Part shown: positions 16,819 through 24,021 of the stretch, in pieces | Numbering within the stretch: the stretch's first letter is position 1 | Layout: each line of letters opens with the position of its first letter | From: Bacteroidota bacterium | GTDB lineage: Bacteria; Bacteroidota; Bacteroidia; Chitinophagales; BACL12 | Assembly: GCA_016706255.1 (NCBI GenBank) | Contig: JADJJZ010000001.1 | Span: 62,001 to 126,000 of the forward strand | Reading direction: 5' to 3' | Length of the DNA: 64,000 nt | The notes under the pieces: model-generated | What the model was told of the DNA's origin: nothing | Seen by the model: the letters and a program-made list of their open reading frames with translations, nothing else | The model's database searches: none | Program-made: the position numbers and the translations under genes

Positions 16819-17994
16819 TTATTCTTTTACAAGCATTTTATTTACTTCGCTATTTTCATTTTTAATATTCAGCACATAAATGCCGGCCGGTAAAAAGTTG
16901 AAATCTGTATTAAGGGTTTTGCCGCTCCAAACAGTTTGGCCAACAGTATTTACCATATTAAATTGCACATCAAAATCTTGTAACCCGCTTACTTGAAGTG
17001 TATTGGAAAATGGGTTTGGTGAAACTTTAATAGTTTGTGCATTCAATTCGTTAATACCAATAATTATTATTTCAATATCAACACATGCAGAAGTATCAGC
17101 ACAAATATCATCTGTAATAATTACCGCATAACTTCCTGTTGCTGTTGCAGTAAACGATTGTGCTGTTTCTCCTTCAATGATTTCGCCTGTTAGGCAATTC
17201 CACCATTGATAGTTAACGTCTGTAGCATTAGCAGTTATGGTAGTCTCATCTGTACTTGTTGAATTATCGATAGCACACCAGGTAATTCTGGCATATCCGG
17301 GCGCACCGTTTCCGGGACCACCACCATTACCATTTCCACCACCGCCGCCGGCACCATAATTTGCACCTGCCGCTGCTGGATCTGACACGCCACAAAAAGC
17401 ATCAACAAAACCTGCACCCTTGCCACCGTTTCCGGCCGGCGCACCACCTGAAACCCCACCGTCACCACCGGGTGTTAAACAAATGCCAACCCAGGCAATT
17501 GTATTTCCGCCAACACCACCATTTCCATCAATACCCGCAGCTCCACCGCCGCCGCCGCCAAAGTAAGTGTAATATCCACCACCACCGGCACCACCTGTAA
17601 AGTTGGAAATGTTACCACCATTACCAAAACCGGCTGCACCGCCTCCTCCTATTTCGGGATTTGGAACAGATACACCGTTTTCGCCACCCGTAGCATATAG
17701 TAAATCTTCAACTATAGTTGTGCCTGAAACTGCACCTAAACCGGGAACACCAATTGCAACATCTAAAACTTCACCTGGCGTAACTGTAAAGTTTCCACTA
17801 GCATAGCCACCACCGCCACCACCGCCTGTTCCATTGTAACCACCATTTCCACCGGCACCTACAACTTCAACAATTATTTCGGAAACACCTGCTGGAACAG
17901 TAAAACTACCGGAAGTAGTAAATTCTTGAGTTCCGGACTGCGCTGTAGCTGCTAGCGATAAAAACAATAAACTTAAAGGAGTAAAAATTTTCAT
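16819..17994 (-). CDS. Glycine-rich secreted protein with T9SS sorting domain
   Basis: The product of 391 aa (start ATG at 17994, chosen because it opens a clean signal peptide, MKIFTPLSLLFLSLAATAQ) has three parts. A beta-strand lead (GSFTVPAGVSEIIVEVVGAGG) opens a long region of Gly-Gly-Gly clusters (about 45-245), as in adhesive or phage-tail-tip glycine-rich domains. An Ig/PKD-like segment with NYQWWNCLTGE follows (about 250-320), then a T9SS C-terminal domain (about 325-391, VSPNPFSNTLQV). A surface or extracellular structural role is inferred. An earlier in-frame ATG at 18057 would put 21 residues before the signal peptide and is less likely. Confidence 0.85.
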   Translation of the reverse strand: MKIFTPLSLLFLSLAATAQSGTQEFTTSGSFTVPAGVSEIIVEVVGAGGNGGYNGTGGGGGGGYASGNFTVTPGEVLDVAIGVPGLGAVSGTTIVEDLLYATGGENGVSVPNPEIGGGGAAGFGNGGNISNFTGGAGGGGYYTYFGGGGGGAAGIDGNGGVGGNTIAWVGICLTPGGDGGVSGGAPAGNGGKGAGFVDAFCGVSDPAAAGANYGAGGGGGNGNGGGPGNGAPGYARITWCAIDNSTSTDETTITANATDVNYQWWNCLTGEIIEGETAQSFTATATGSYAVIITDDICADTSACVDIEIIIIGINELNAQTIKVSPNPFSNTLQVSGLQDFDVQFNMVNTVGQTVWSGKTLNTDFNFLPAGIYVLNIKNENSEVNKMLVKE

Positions 17995-18181
17995 ATTGCA
18001 GTTATTTTGAGATGTAAGGTAACAAATAATCAGGTTATTACTGTAAAGTTGATGCACACATTTAAAATTGAATGCATTTAAATTGAAATTGTTGCCTTAT
18101 TTTATATTTCATTATTTTGAATAATTCTAAATAATTCTTATTTTAGATTTTAATTCAGGCGAATTATTAAATCACCCACTT

Positions 18182-18652
18182 ATGAAACTACTCATTGGAT
18201 TATTACTGTTATCGAATGTTGCAATGGCACAAATAAATAATATTGGCGACATCACTTTAAACAAACCTCAAATCACTGTTCCTTTCGCATTTTTTGCAGG
18301 CATGTGCGATGGCGTATCCCAAACTTTATATGCTCATTACAGTGCCTTCGAAAAACGTTTCCCCGAAGCGAATGACCAATATTGGAATCCTTATCAAAGC
18401 TGGACAAATAAATATGCGAATAACGACCCGAATATGGGCGAAAAATTTCCGGGTTCTACTACGGTTTTTGTTTTTACTACCGATGCCTATCATTTATTCC
18501 GTACAATAAATAAAGTAAATCTGGTCACCCTAGGCGCACTTGAATTTTCAGAAAGACGACCACTGCTCAATTATGCCATAGATTTTTTGTTATACTCTGC
18601 TGTTTATTCTGCAGGATTTACCTTAACGTATCAGGTATTTTTTAAGCCGTAG
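18182..18652 (+). CDS. Conserved hypothetical protein with signal peptide
   Basis: The 156-aa product starts with a signal peptide (MKLLIGLLLLSNVAMAQ), has a conserved-looking central part with HYSAFEKRFPEANDQYWNP and SWTNKYANNDP, and ends with two hydrophobic stretches (about 100-110, 128-150; FLLYSAVYSAGFTLTYQVFF). The pattern suggests a small envelope protein with membrane-associated C-terminal helices. Similar short proteins occur beside phage-like or membrane genes in Bacteroidota, but I cannot name a family or role. It stands alone between divergent and convergent neighbours. Confidence 0.7.
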   Translation: MKLLIGLLLLSNVAMAQINNIGDITLNKPQITVPFAFFAGMCDGVSQTLYAHYSAFEKRFPEANDQYWNPYQSWTNKYANNDPNMGEKFPGSTTVFVFTTDAYHLFRTINKVNLVTLGALEFSERRPLLNYAIDFLLYSAVYSAGFTLTYQVFFKP

Positions 18653-18695
18653 AAAAAGCTAATTGTCCGGGAAAAATATTTATTATCAAATAAAA

Positions 18696-19964
18696 TTACT
18701 TCCGCCAATTGCCCGTTAATTTTTCGGATTTAGACTGCAGTGTTTCCAATTTCTTGCGCATCCAAAGGACATCAACAACCGGTTTGGTATTATTAAATTC
18801 ATCAACAATATCCTGAATACTGTTTTTGGGATTTAATTTCCATTTATACATTTTAGAAGTAAGTTTTATCATATTGATATAACCCGTTTTCTGATATGCC
18901 GGAATCAAATTATTGCGTTTGATATACACCTTAAAAGCCTCCACCAGACTGAACAAAGCCTCGGTTTCTTCTAATTCAAAATAGGTTTTTAGGAGAAGTG
19001 ATTTTGAGTCAAGATGGTAATAAAAATCTGTAAATTCCACTGAGCGCAATAGCGTCAACACCTCGTCATAGTTATTCTGGAAGAAATGATAATACGCCAT
19101 ATTAAACGTATAGGCATTTTGTCTGATTGCGGGGTCAAGATGTTCATTATATTTAGTAATGAAATTTTTAACCCATTCAAACTCATTTATCCGTAACCCG
19201 AGATAAACAATGTTTTTATAATCGAATTGCGATAAATAATTTTCTTTGAAAATGATTCTGTCCTTCAGCATCACTTTATACAAATCAAATAACTCCCGAA
19301 TATATTCAACATCACCATGATTAATTTTACGAATACAATAATTTTTCGCATAAACATACATCTCAAAAATCTCTTCTTTCGAAAACAATTGATGATGTTC
19401 TTTTAATAAATCAAGTAAGTTGGTATAATGTAATTTATTTTCCGGCTCTGTTAGTGTAAGTATAATATTATAATAAATTTTTGCAGATGGCACATAGTCG
19501 AGCGGATTATGCCTGATATGATTCATTATTTCATCATAAAGGAATAATTTATAGTTTATGGCAACTACATTTTTATTATTGATAATTTCTGCACTATACC
19601 GCATTTTATTCAGGATATAATATTTATCCAGATTATCAACTACCTGCTGTAAATTGGTTTCATGTAAATGTTCGCGACGGTCAGACATAAACCGATAACG
19701 GTCTTCTTCAATCAGATATTCATAAAACGCATGACTAACATCCCTGCGCGGCTGGTCGTGCAGCGATTTTTCGGCAAGTTTTAAGGTATTGAGAAAAGCC
19801 TTATCTAATCGCCGTAACCGATAAGTGTATAACAACAGGTGATATTTAAAAATCTGCTCATCCGAAATCGCTTTATAGCACAAAAACTCCTCAATATGTT
19901 TAGTAAGGTCGGTCATCAAATACCGCAACTTCTGTTCATCATATTGTTCGTTGTTAAAAATCAA
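18696..19964 (-). CDS. Conserved Bacteroidota hypothetical protein, main part (gene interrupted by a frameshift)
   Basis: This 422-aa frame is entirely helical in character, with repeating Leu/Tyr-rich helices (for example LLLYTYRLRRLDKAFLNTL) that look like TPR/HEAT-type repeats. It has no good start of its own: the first possible start is TTG at 19964, and the text before it continues in another frame (19966-20148). Joined, the two parts read as one protein of about 480 aa whose N-terminus (VRQFDEYLRSPFFNKNQTII) is the usual start of a Bacteroidota family of cytoplasmic helical-repeat proteins. The function is unknown. A one-base insertion near 19968 explains the break. Confidence 0.7.
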   Translation of the reverse strand: MIFNNEQYDEQKLRYLMTDLTKHIEEFLCYKAISDEQIFKYHLLLYTYRLRRLDKAFLNTLKLAEKSLHDQPRRDVSHAFYEYLIEEDRYRFMSDRREHLHETNLQQVVDNLDKYYILNKMRYSAEIINNKNVVAINYKLFLYDEIMNHIRHNPLDYVPSAKIYYNIILTLTEPENKLHYTNLLDLLKEHHQLFSKEEIFEMYVYAKNYCIRKINHGDVEYIRELFDLYKVMLKDRIIFKENYLSQFDYKNIVYLGLRINEFEWVKNFITKYNEHLDPAIRQNAYTFNMAYYHFFQNNYDEVLTLLRSVEFTDFYYHLDSKSLLLKTYFELEETEALFSLVEAFKVYIKRNNLIPAYQKTGYINMIKLTSKMYKWKLNPKNSIQDIVDEFNNTKPVVDVLWMRKKLETLQSKSEKLTGNWRK

Positions 19965-19965
19965 C

Positions 19966-20148
19966 TTACAACAGGGTCCGCTCCAGATTCGGATGCTCGT
20001 ATAACGGGTGCCAGGCCTTGATTACATCGAATGCCTGAATTATGGTTTGGTTTTTGTTAAAGAATGGGGAACGCAGGTACTCGTCAAATTGACGCACCTC
20101 CTGGGTGGTGAATGTTCTTAGGATTACAATGGATTTATTTTGAAACAT
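19966..20148 (-). CDS. N-terminal fragment of the frameshifted helical-repeat protein
   Basis: Sixty residues (MFQNKSIVILRTFTTQEVRQ, then FDEYLRSPFFNKNQ) end in TAA at 19968-19966. Skipping the T at 19968 turns CTG-TTG-TAA-GTT into CTG-TTG-AAG-TTG and continues without a stop into the 422-aa frame. The fragment's FxxYLRSPFFN motif matches the N-terminus expected for that family. It is therefore the 5' end of the downstream gene, broken by a real indel or a sequencing error. Confidence 0.7.
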   Translation of the reverse strand: MFQNKSIVILRTFTTQEVRQFDEYLRSPFFNKNQTIIQAFDVIKAWHPLYEHPNLERTLL

Positions 20149-20320
20149 CGAAAAAATCGCTTAAATTTAACAAACGATTTGTTGTAAACACCAAATCAAC
20201 AAGTTTCGAAACCGATAGAATTGTAAAAATTGGACCGATATTTTATACTAAAGTGCTGATTATCAGCATTTTATATATTTGTTTATAAGTTAAAACTTTT
20301 TAGGTGTCCCGATAAAGACC

Positions 20321-20328
20321 TATATTTG
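20321..20328 (+). promoter_or_regulatory. -7 promoter element (TATATTTG)
   Basis: Exact TAnnTTTG match about 95 nt upstream of the small T9SS protein gene at 20424. A T-rich stretch (CTTTTTA) lies about 20 nt further upstream in place of a -33 TTTG. Confidence 0.4.
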
Positions 20329-20423
20329 TCTTTAAGAAGTGTGCGGTGGGATACATAATTTTAAAACTAATTAACGGATGAGTCCGTATAACGTAGAATA
20401 AGCAGACCTAAATTATTACCGCT

Positions 20424-20933
20424 ATGAAGAAAATCATGTTCACCTTTTTATTGCTCGTAGTTGCAGGTGCAACTTATGCGCAAAGCAATGCCCGAGTGCG
20501 TTCTGAGGATACTAACCTACCGGAGATTGACAATTTGAGCGGCTTAAAACCAGATGAAACTGACCTGATTCCTTCAAGTACCGTGGCTACCGTTTCTTCA
20601 ACAAGTACGGCAACCGGAACTACGGGAACAAGCGATAACTACTATCCATCTAAAGATTTTGATAACGGCGCAGTTGTAAACGATAAAGCTGTTAGCACAT
20701 TAGAAGCTACCGAAGTTTATCCAAACCCTGCTACCAACTATATTACTGTATCAACAGAAGTTGAAACCGGAACTATTCGGATTCTCAATTTGTTAGGTCA
20801 GGAAATGTCAAGCCACGAAATAAGCAGTAAGCTTACCGGCATCGACATTACAGCTTTGGGTGAAGGTATTTACTTTGTAAGTATCGAATCCGGCACAATG
20901 AAAATTACTAAGAAAATTAAGGTCTTATATTGA
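20424..20933 (+). CDS. Small secreted protein made mostly of a T9SS sorting domain
   Basis: The 169-aa product has a signal peptide (MKKIMFTFLLLVVAGATYAQ), a low-complexity Ser/Thr linker (about 45-75, SSTVATVSSTSTATGTTGTS), and a T9SS type A C-terminal domain from about residue 92 (VYPNPATNYITVS ... GEGIYFVSIESG ... KKIKVLY). There is no recognisable cargo domain. T9SS would cleave the C-terminal domain on the surface and leave only a short peptide of about 70 residues. Function unknown. An intrinsic terminator follows, so it is monocistronic. Confidence 0.85.
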   Translation: MKKIMFTFLLLVVAGATYAQSNARVRSEDTNLPEIDNLSGLKPDETDLIPSSTVATVSSTSTATGTTGTSDNYYPSKDFDNGAVVNDKAVSTLEATEVYPNPATNYITVSTEVETGTIRILNLLGQEMSSHEISSKLTGIDITALGEGIYFVSIESGTMKITKKIKVLY

Positions 20934-20959
20934 TTTTTAGGGGTTAAATCAAACAAAAG

Positions 20960-20986
20960 CCTCTCCGACAGCCGGAGGGGTTTTTT
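20960..20986 (+). terminator. Rho-independent terminator
   Basis: CCTCTCCG and CGGAGGGG pair over 8 bp (one G-T) around a 5-nt loop, followed by TTTTTTG. It is 27 nt after the stop of the small T9SS protein gene. Confidence 0.92.
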
Positions 20987-21202
20987 GTTTTTAGATAGTC
21001 CCCCAAACTTCAGGCTTTCCGATAAGGGTGGTTTTTTGTCATTTATTCTTCATTTAACATTTCCTTAATTTCAATAAAATCAAGGCTTTCAGCAGAAACA
21101 CCCCCTTTTTAAACGTTAAAATGGCATTGATAACCCATCCGATTTTGTACTTGGCACGGGCTGATAACGACTGTAATTTGGCATCATAAATCAATTACAG
21201 CT

Positions 21203-21442
21203 ATGAAAAAGTTAACCGGAACACTTATTATTTCAGCAGTGCTCATTGCACATGTCGGAATTACAATAGCAACTGAAGAATCCTATATTTTTTCAACTGC
21301 AGATTATGAATTATCAGCTCAACCTGCTGCCTCAACTCCTGCTACCTATGTTTCGCTGCCAATTGGAAATTCAGCAACCGGAGCAACCGCTATGTCGCCA
21401 AAAGGTATGTTTTCTGCCGATGATGCCTTTTTTACGTTTTAA
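21203..21442 (+). CDS. Small secreted protein, unknown function
   Basis: Seventy-nine residues: a signal peptide or single membrane segment (MKKLTGTLIISAVLIAHVGI) and a short Ala/Ser/Thr/Pro-rich mature part ending in aromatic residues (DDAFFTF). A near-consensus TAATTTG lies upstream (about 21174). No family is recognised. Coding status rests on the clear signal sequence and the isolated position between a terminator and the next promoter. Confidence 0.55.
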   Translation: MKKLTGTLIISAVLIAHVGITIATEESYIFSTADYELSAQPAASTPATYVSLPIGNSATGATAMSPKGMFSADDAFFTF

Positions 21443-21490
21443 TTTACAATTAACTGCAAATCCCCTCATCCTACTTCTTTGATATAAACG

Positions 21491-21498
21491 TATCTTTG
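21491..21498 (+). promoter_or_regulatory. -7 promoter element (TATCTTTG)
   Basis: Exact TAnnTTTG match 18 nt upstream of the ATG at 21517. It supports 21517, rather than the TTG at 21496 inside the element, as the start. Confidence 0.5.
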
Positions 21499-21516
21499 AG
21501 TTACGTTTATTCAGGC

Positions 21517-22137
21517 ATGCGCAAAGTCATTTTTATAATATTATTTTTAATTTGTAATTGGGTCACTGCCCAAGTTGCAGACAGTGTTATCCAATTTTCA
21601 GGAATTGTTATGACAAGCGATAGCCTCATGGCTATTCCTAACGCAAATATTAAAGCATTTCCAAGTAAAGCTGTAACCAGCGGTAATTATAATGGCTTTT
21701 TCTCGTTTGTTGCTTCCAAAGGTGATACCATTCAATTTAGTGCAGTCGGATATAAAGATGCTACATATATCATCCCTTCCGATTTAACGGAATCTATTTA
21801 CTCAGTTATTCAATTGATGACCAGAGATACTATTTATCTTACGGAAACCATCATTTATCCATGGCCATCTAAAGAAGAATTTAAAGATGCATTTTTAGCA
21901 TTAAATATTCCGGATGATTACTACGAAACTGCACGCAAAAATCTTGAGCGTGAACGTTTAAAAGAAATTGGTGAACAAATGGGCATGGATGCTGATATGA
22001 ATGCCGATTATCAAACCAAAGCTATGGCGCAAAAAATATATTATGCCGGACAATATCCGCCAATGCGCATTTTCGATGTTTTTGCCTGGAAAGAGTTTAT
22101 TGAAGCCTGGCAGCGTGGTGATTACAAAAAAGATTAA
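21517..22137 (+). CDS. Secreted protein with carboxypeptidase-regulatory-like domain
   Basis: The product of 206 aa starts with a signal peptide (MRKVIFIILFLICNWVTAQ). A CarboxypepD_reg-like/Ig fold follows (about 25-110): FSGIVMTSDSLMAIPNANIK, a glycine turn, and FSAVGYKDATYIIP, which is the usual G-x-V ... A-x-(V/I) ... F-x-(A/C)-x-G-Y pattern. The C-terminal part (about 125-206) is charged and helical, with a Met/Asp-rich stretch (EQMGMDADMNADYQ). Such domains occur at the start of TonB receptors but here stand alone; a periplasmic role is inferred and no function is known. It converges on def, with 14 nt between the stops. Confidence 0.8.
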   Translation: MRKVIFIILFLICNWVTAQVADSVIQFSGIVMTSDSLMAIPNANIKAFPSKAVTSGNYNGFFSFVASKGDTIQFSAVGYKDATYIIPSDLTESIYSVIQLMTRDTIYLTETIIYPWPSKEEFKDAFLALNIPDDYYETARKNLERERLKEIGEQMGMDADMNADYQTKAMAQKIYYAGQYPPMRIFDVFAWKEFIEAWQRGDYKKD

Positions 22138-22151
22138 ACTACAAGCCGTAA

Positions 22152-22739
22152 TTATTTAGGTAAAAATTTCATTCTGTATTTAACGGCAATATTTCCTTTA
22201 CTGATATTATCGAGTTTCTTTTTAATTAAACTTCTTTTTAAAGGTGTCATGTGATCGGTAAGTAAAACACCTTCCAGATGATCATATTCATGCTGAATAA
22301 TGCGCGCATTCATCTCACTGAAGTCTTCAGTATACTCAACAAAATTTTCATCCTGATAACGTAAACGAACTGTTTCGTTTCTCGATATTTTTACTCGCAC
22401 ATCAGGAATACTCAAACATCCTTCTTCATAAACCCAGGGCTCACCCGATTCGGAAATTATTTGTGGGTTGATAAAAACTTTTTTTATGCCTTTGGTTAAA
22501 CGCACTTTATCTTCTTCATCATCATCTTCATCTTCATCGTCTTTTAGTTGTTCACTGTCAATCACAAACAAACGAATATCTAATCCAATTTGTGGAGCAG
22601 CCAAACCCACGCCACGGCCATTGTACATTGTTTCCCACATATTGGCAATCAACTCTTTCAAACCGGGATAATCAGCTCCTATAGGTTCTGAAACCTTTTT
22701 TAATACCGGATTGCCATAGGCTACAATAGGTAAAATCAT
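22152..22739 (-). CDS. def: Peptide deformylase
   Basis: Def removes the formyl group from the N-terminal methionine of new proteins. All three motifs are present: GVGLAAPQ (43-50), EGCLSIP (Cys108) and QHEYDH (His150, His154), so the metal ligands and the catalytic Glu are intact. The 195-aa length includes an acidic insert (about 67-77, DDEDEDDDEED) between the first two motifs, as is common in Bacteroidota deformylases. It is the last gene of the operon polX-ubiA-ruvX-def; the start codon lies 2 nt after the ruvX stop. Confidence 0.98.
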   Translation of the reverse strand: MILPIVAYGNPVLKKVSEPIGADYPGLKELIANMWETMYNGRGVGLAAPQIGLDIRLFVIDSEQLKDDEDEDDDEEDKVRLTKGIKKVFINPQIISESGEPWVYEEGCLSIPDVRVKISRNETVRLRYQDENFVEYTEDFSEMNARIIQHEYDHLEGVLLTDHMTPLKRSLIKKKLDNISKGNIAVKYRMKFLPK

Positions 22740-22741
22740 AA

Positions 22742-23152
22742 TTATAAATTTTGTAAATATTCTTGCAAAAAAATTGTTGCACTAATTTGATCTAATAATT
22801 TTTTATCTCTGCGTTGTTTCTTTTTTACACCGCTGGCAACCAGTGTTTGCATTGCCATTTTACTGGTATAAGTTTCATCCCATTTTTCAACGGGTATGCT
22901 TGGAAAATGTTTATTTAATTCAATAATAAATTTTTCGACATAGGGTGTTGCATGTGTCGGATTTCCCCGTAAATCGGTTGGGTATCCAATTAAAAATTTT
23001 TCTACAGGCTCTGCTAACACATAAGCTTTTAAAAACTCAATGGTTTTTTTTGTTTCAACTGTGGTGAGTGCTGTGGCAATAATTTTTAAGGGATCGGTTA
23101 CTGCGATACCTACACGTTTTGCTCCATAATCAATGCCAACTATTCGTCCCAT
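22742..23152 (-). CDS. ruvX: Putative pre-16S rRNA nuclease/Holliday junction resolvase RuvX (YqgF)
   Basis: The 136-aa protein is a complete RuvX/YqgF. It starts with the RNase H-fold motif MGRIVGIDYGAKRVGIAVTD, with the first catalytic Asp; FLIGYPTDLRGN is the central G-x-P motif and WDETYTSKMA the third acidic motif, with the C-terminal KKQRRDKKLLDQISATIFLQ carrying the last Asp. The E. coli homologue is needed for 16S rRNA 5' maturation. It is in the polX-ubiA-ruvX-def operon with 2-3 nt gaps, which implies cotranscription. Confidence 0.95.
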   Translation of the reverse strand: MGRIVGIDYGAKRVGIAVTDPLKIIATALTTVETKKTIEFLKAYVLAEPVEKFLIGYPTDLRGNPTHATPYVEKFIIELNKHFPSIPVEKWDETYTSKMAMQTLVASGVKKKQRRDKKLLDQISATIFLQEYLQNL

Positions 23153-23155
23153 GGT

Positions 23156-24010
23156 TTAAAAATTTTGTAACAAATCAACTACAACAAAAATTCCAAATAC
23201 CACGCTCGCAATACCGTTAGCTGTAAAAAATGCTCTGTTTACCTTACTCAGGTCGTTGGGTTTTACAATTAAATGCTGGTATACTAACATGCTCACAAAA
23301 ATTCCTGCACCTATCCAATATAAATTATCAAACAAAACATAATTGCCGGCATACCAAACTAATAATGCTGTGTTGAGATGTACAATTATAGAAACAATTA
23401 AAGCATTACTTTTTCCCAATTTGGCTGGCAGGCTGTATAAATGGTTCGATTTATCAAATTCTTCATCTTGTAAAGCATAAATAATATCAAAACCTGAAAC
23501 CCATGTGAAAACAATAAATGAAAAAATTAAGGGCAGCGTTTGAAATGTTTCAGTTACCGCCAAATATGCGCCAATGGGAGCCAATGCAAGTCCGATTCCT
23601 AAAATAAAATGGCATAACCATGTAAATCGTTTAGTATAAGAATAACCTAGAATTACCAATAATGCGACAGGTGATAAAAAGAAACACAGTTTATTGAGCA
23701 ATAATGCACAAATCATAAATGCAACAGAACTGCCAATAACAAAATACAATGCATTTTTAGAAGAAATTACACCTTTGGGAATTTCGCGCTGTGCCGTACG
23801 TGCATTTTTTTTATCGATATCAGCAGCAATATATCTGTTGAATGGCATTGCTGCACTTCTGGCAAAAACCATACAAGCCACAACCAATAACAAATCGGTC
23901 CACTCAAATGCAGCTCCCGGTTGGGTTATGCCTAAGGTAAAACCAATAATGGCAAAGGGCAATGCAAAAACGGTATGACTAAATGTAACTAATGAAAGGT
24001 AATTCTTCAT
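23156..24010 (-). CDS. UbiA-family prenyltransferase (4-hydroxybenzoate octaprenyltransferase-like)
   Basis: This 284-aa polytopic membrane protein has about eight or nine hydrophobic helices. The first Asp-rich motif is N-R-Y-I-A-A-D-I-D-K-K-N-A-R-T (about 58-72), the form N-x-x-x-D-x-x-x-D seen in UbiA; the second is near YALQDEEFDKSNHLYSLP (about 180-197), with D-x-x-x-D. These bind the Mg-diphosphate of the prenyl donor. The closest annotation is the putative 4-hydroxybenzoate polyprenyltransferase of Bacteroidota, which use menaquinone, so the aromatic acceptor is uncertain. It lies in an operon, 11 nt after polX and 3 nt before ruvX. Confidence 0.9.
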   Translation of the reverse strand: MKNYLSLVTFSHTVFALPFAIIGFTLGITQPGAAFEWTDLLLVVACMVFARSAAMPFNRYIAADIDKKNARTAQREIPKGVISSKNALYFVIGSSVAFMICALLLNKLCFFLSPVALLVILGYSYTKRFTWLCHFILGIGLALAPIGAYLAVTETFQTLPLIFSFIVFTWVSGFDIIYALQDEEFDKSNHLYSLPAKLGKSNALIVSIIVHLNTALLVWYAGNYVLFDNLYWIGAGIFVSMLVYQHLIVKPNDLSKVNRAFFTANGIASVVFGIFVVVDLLQNF

Positions 24011-24021
24011 GTGGTGTAAAG

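Noticed and set aside
17361..17806. His/Pro-rich plus-strand frames
   Set aside because: They are the antisense reading of the glycine-rich protein's GGN codons (CC-rich) and have no independent support.
19964..19971. Programmed +1 frameshift at the split gene
   Set aside because: The site has no prfB-like CTT-TGA slip codon, no Shine-Dalgarno spacing and no pseudoknot; an indel is the simpler explanation.
22468..22671. Serine-repeat frame opposite def
   Set aside because: It is the antisense of the acidic insert (GAT/GAA codons) of the deformylase.
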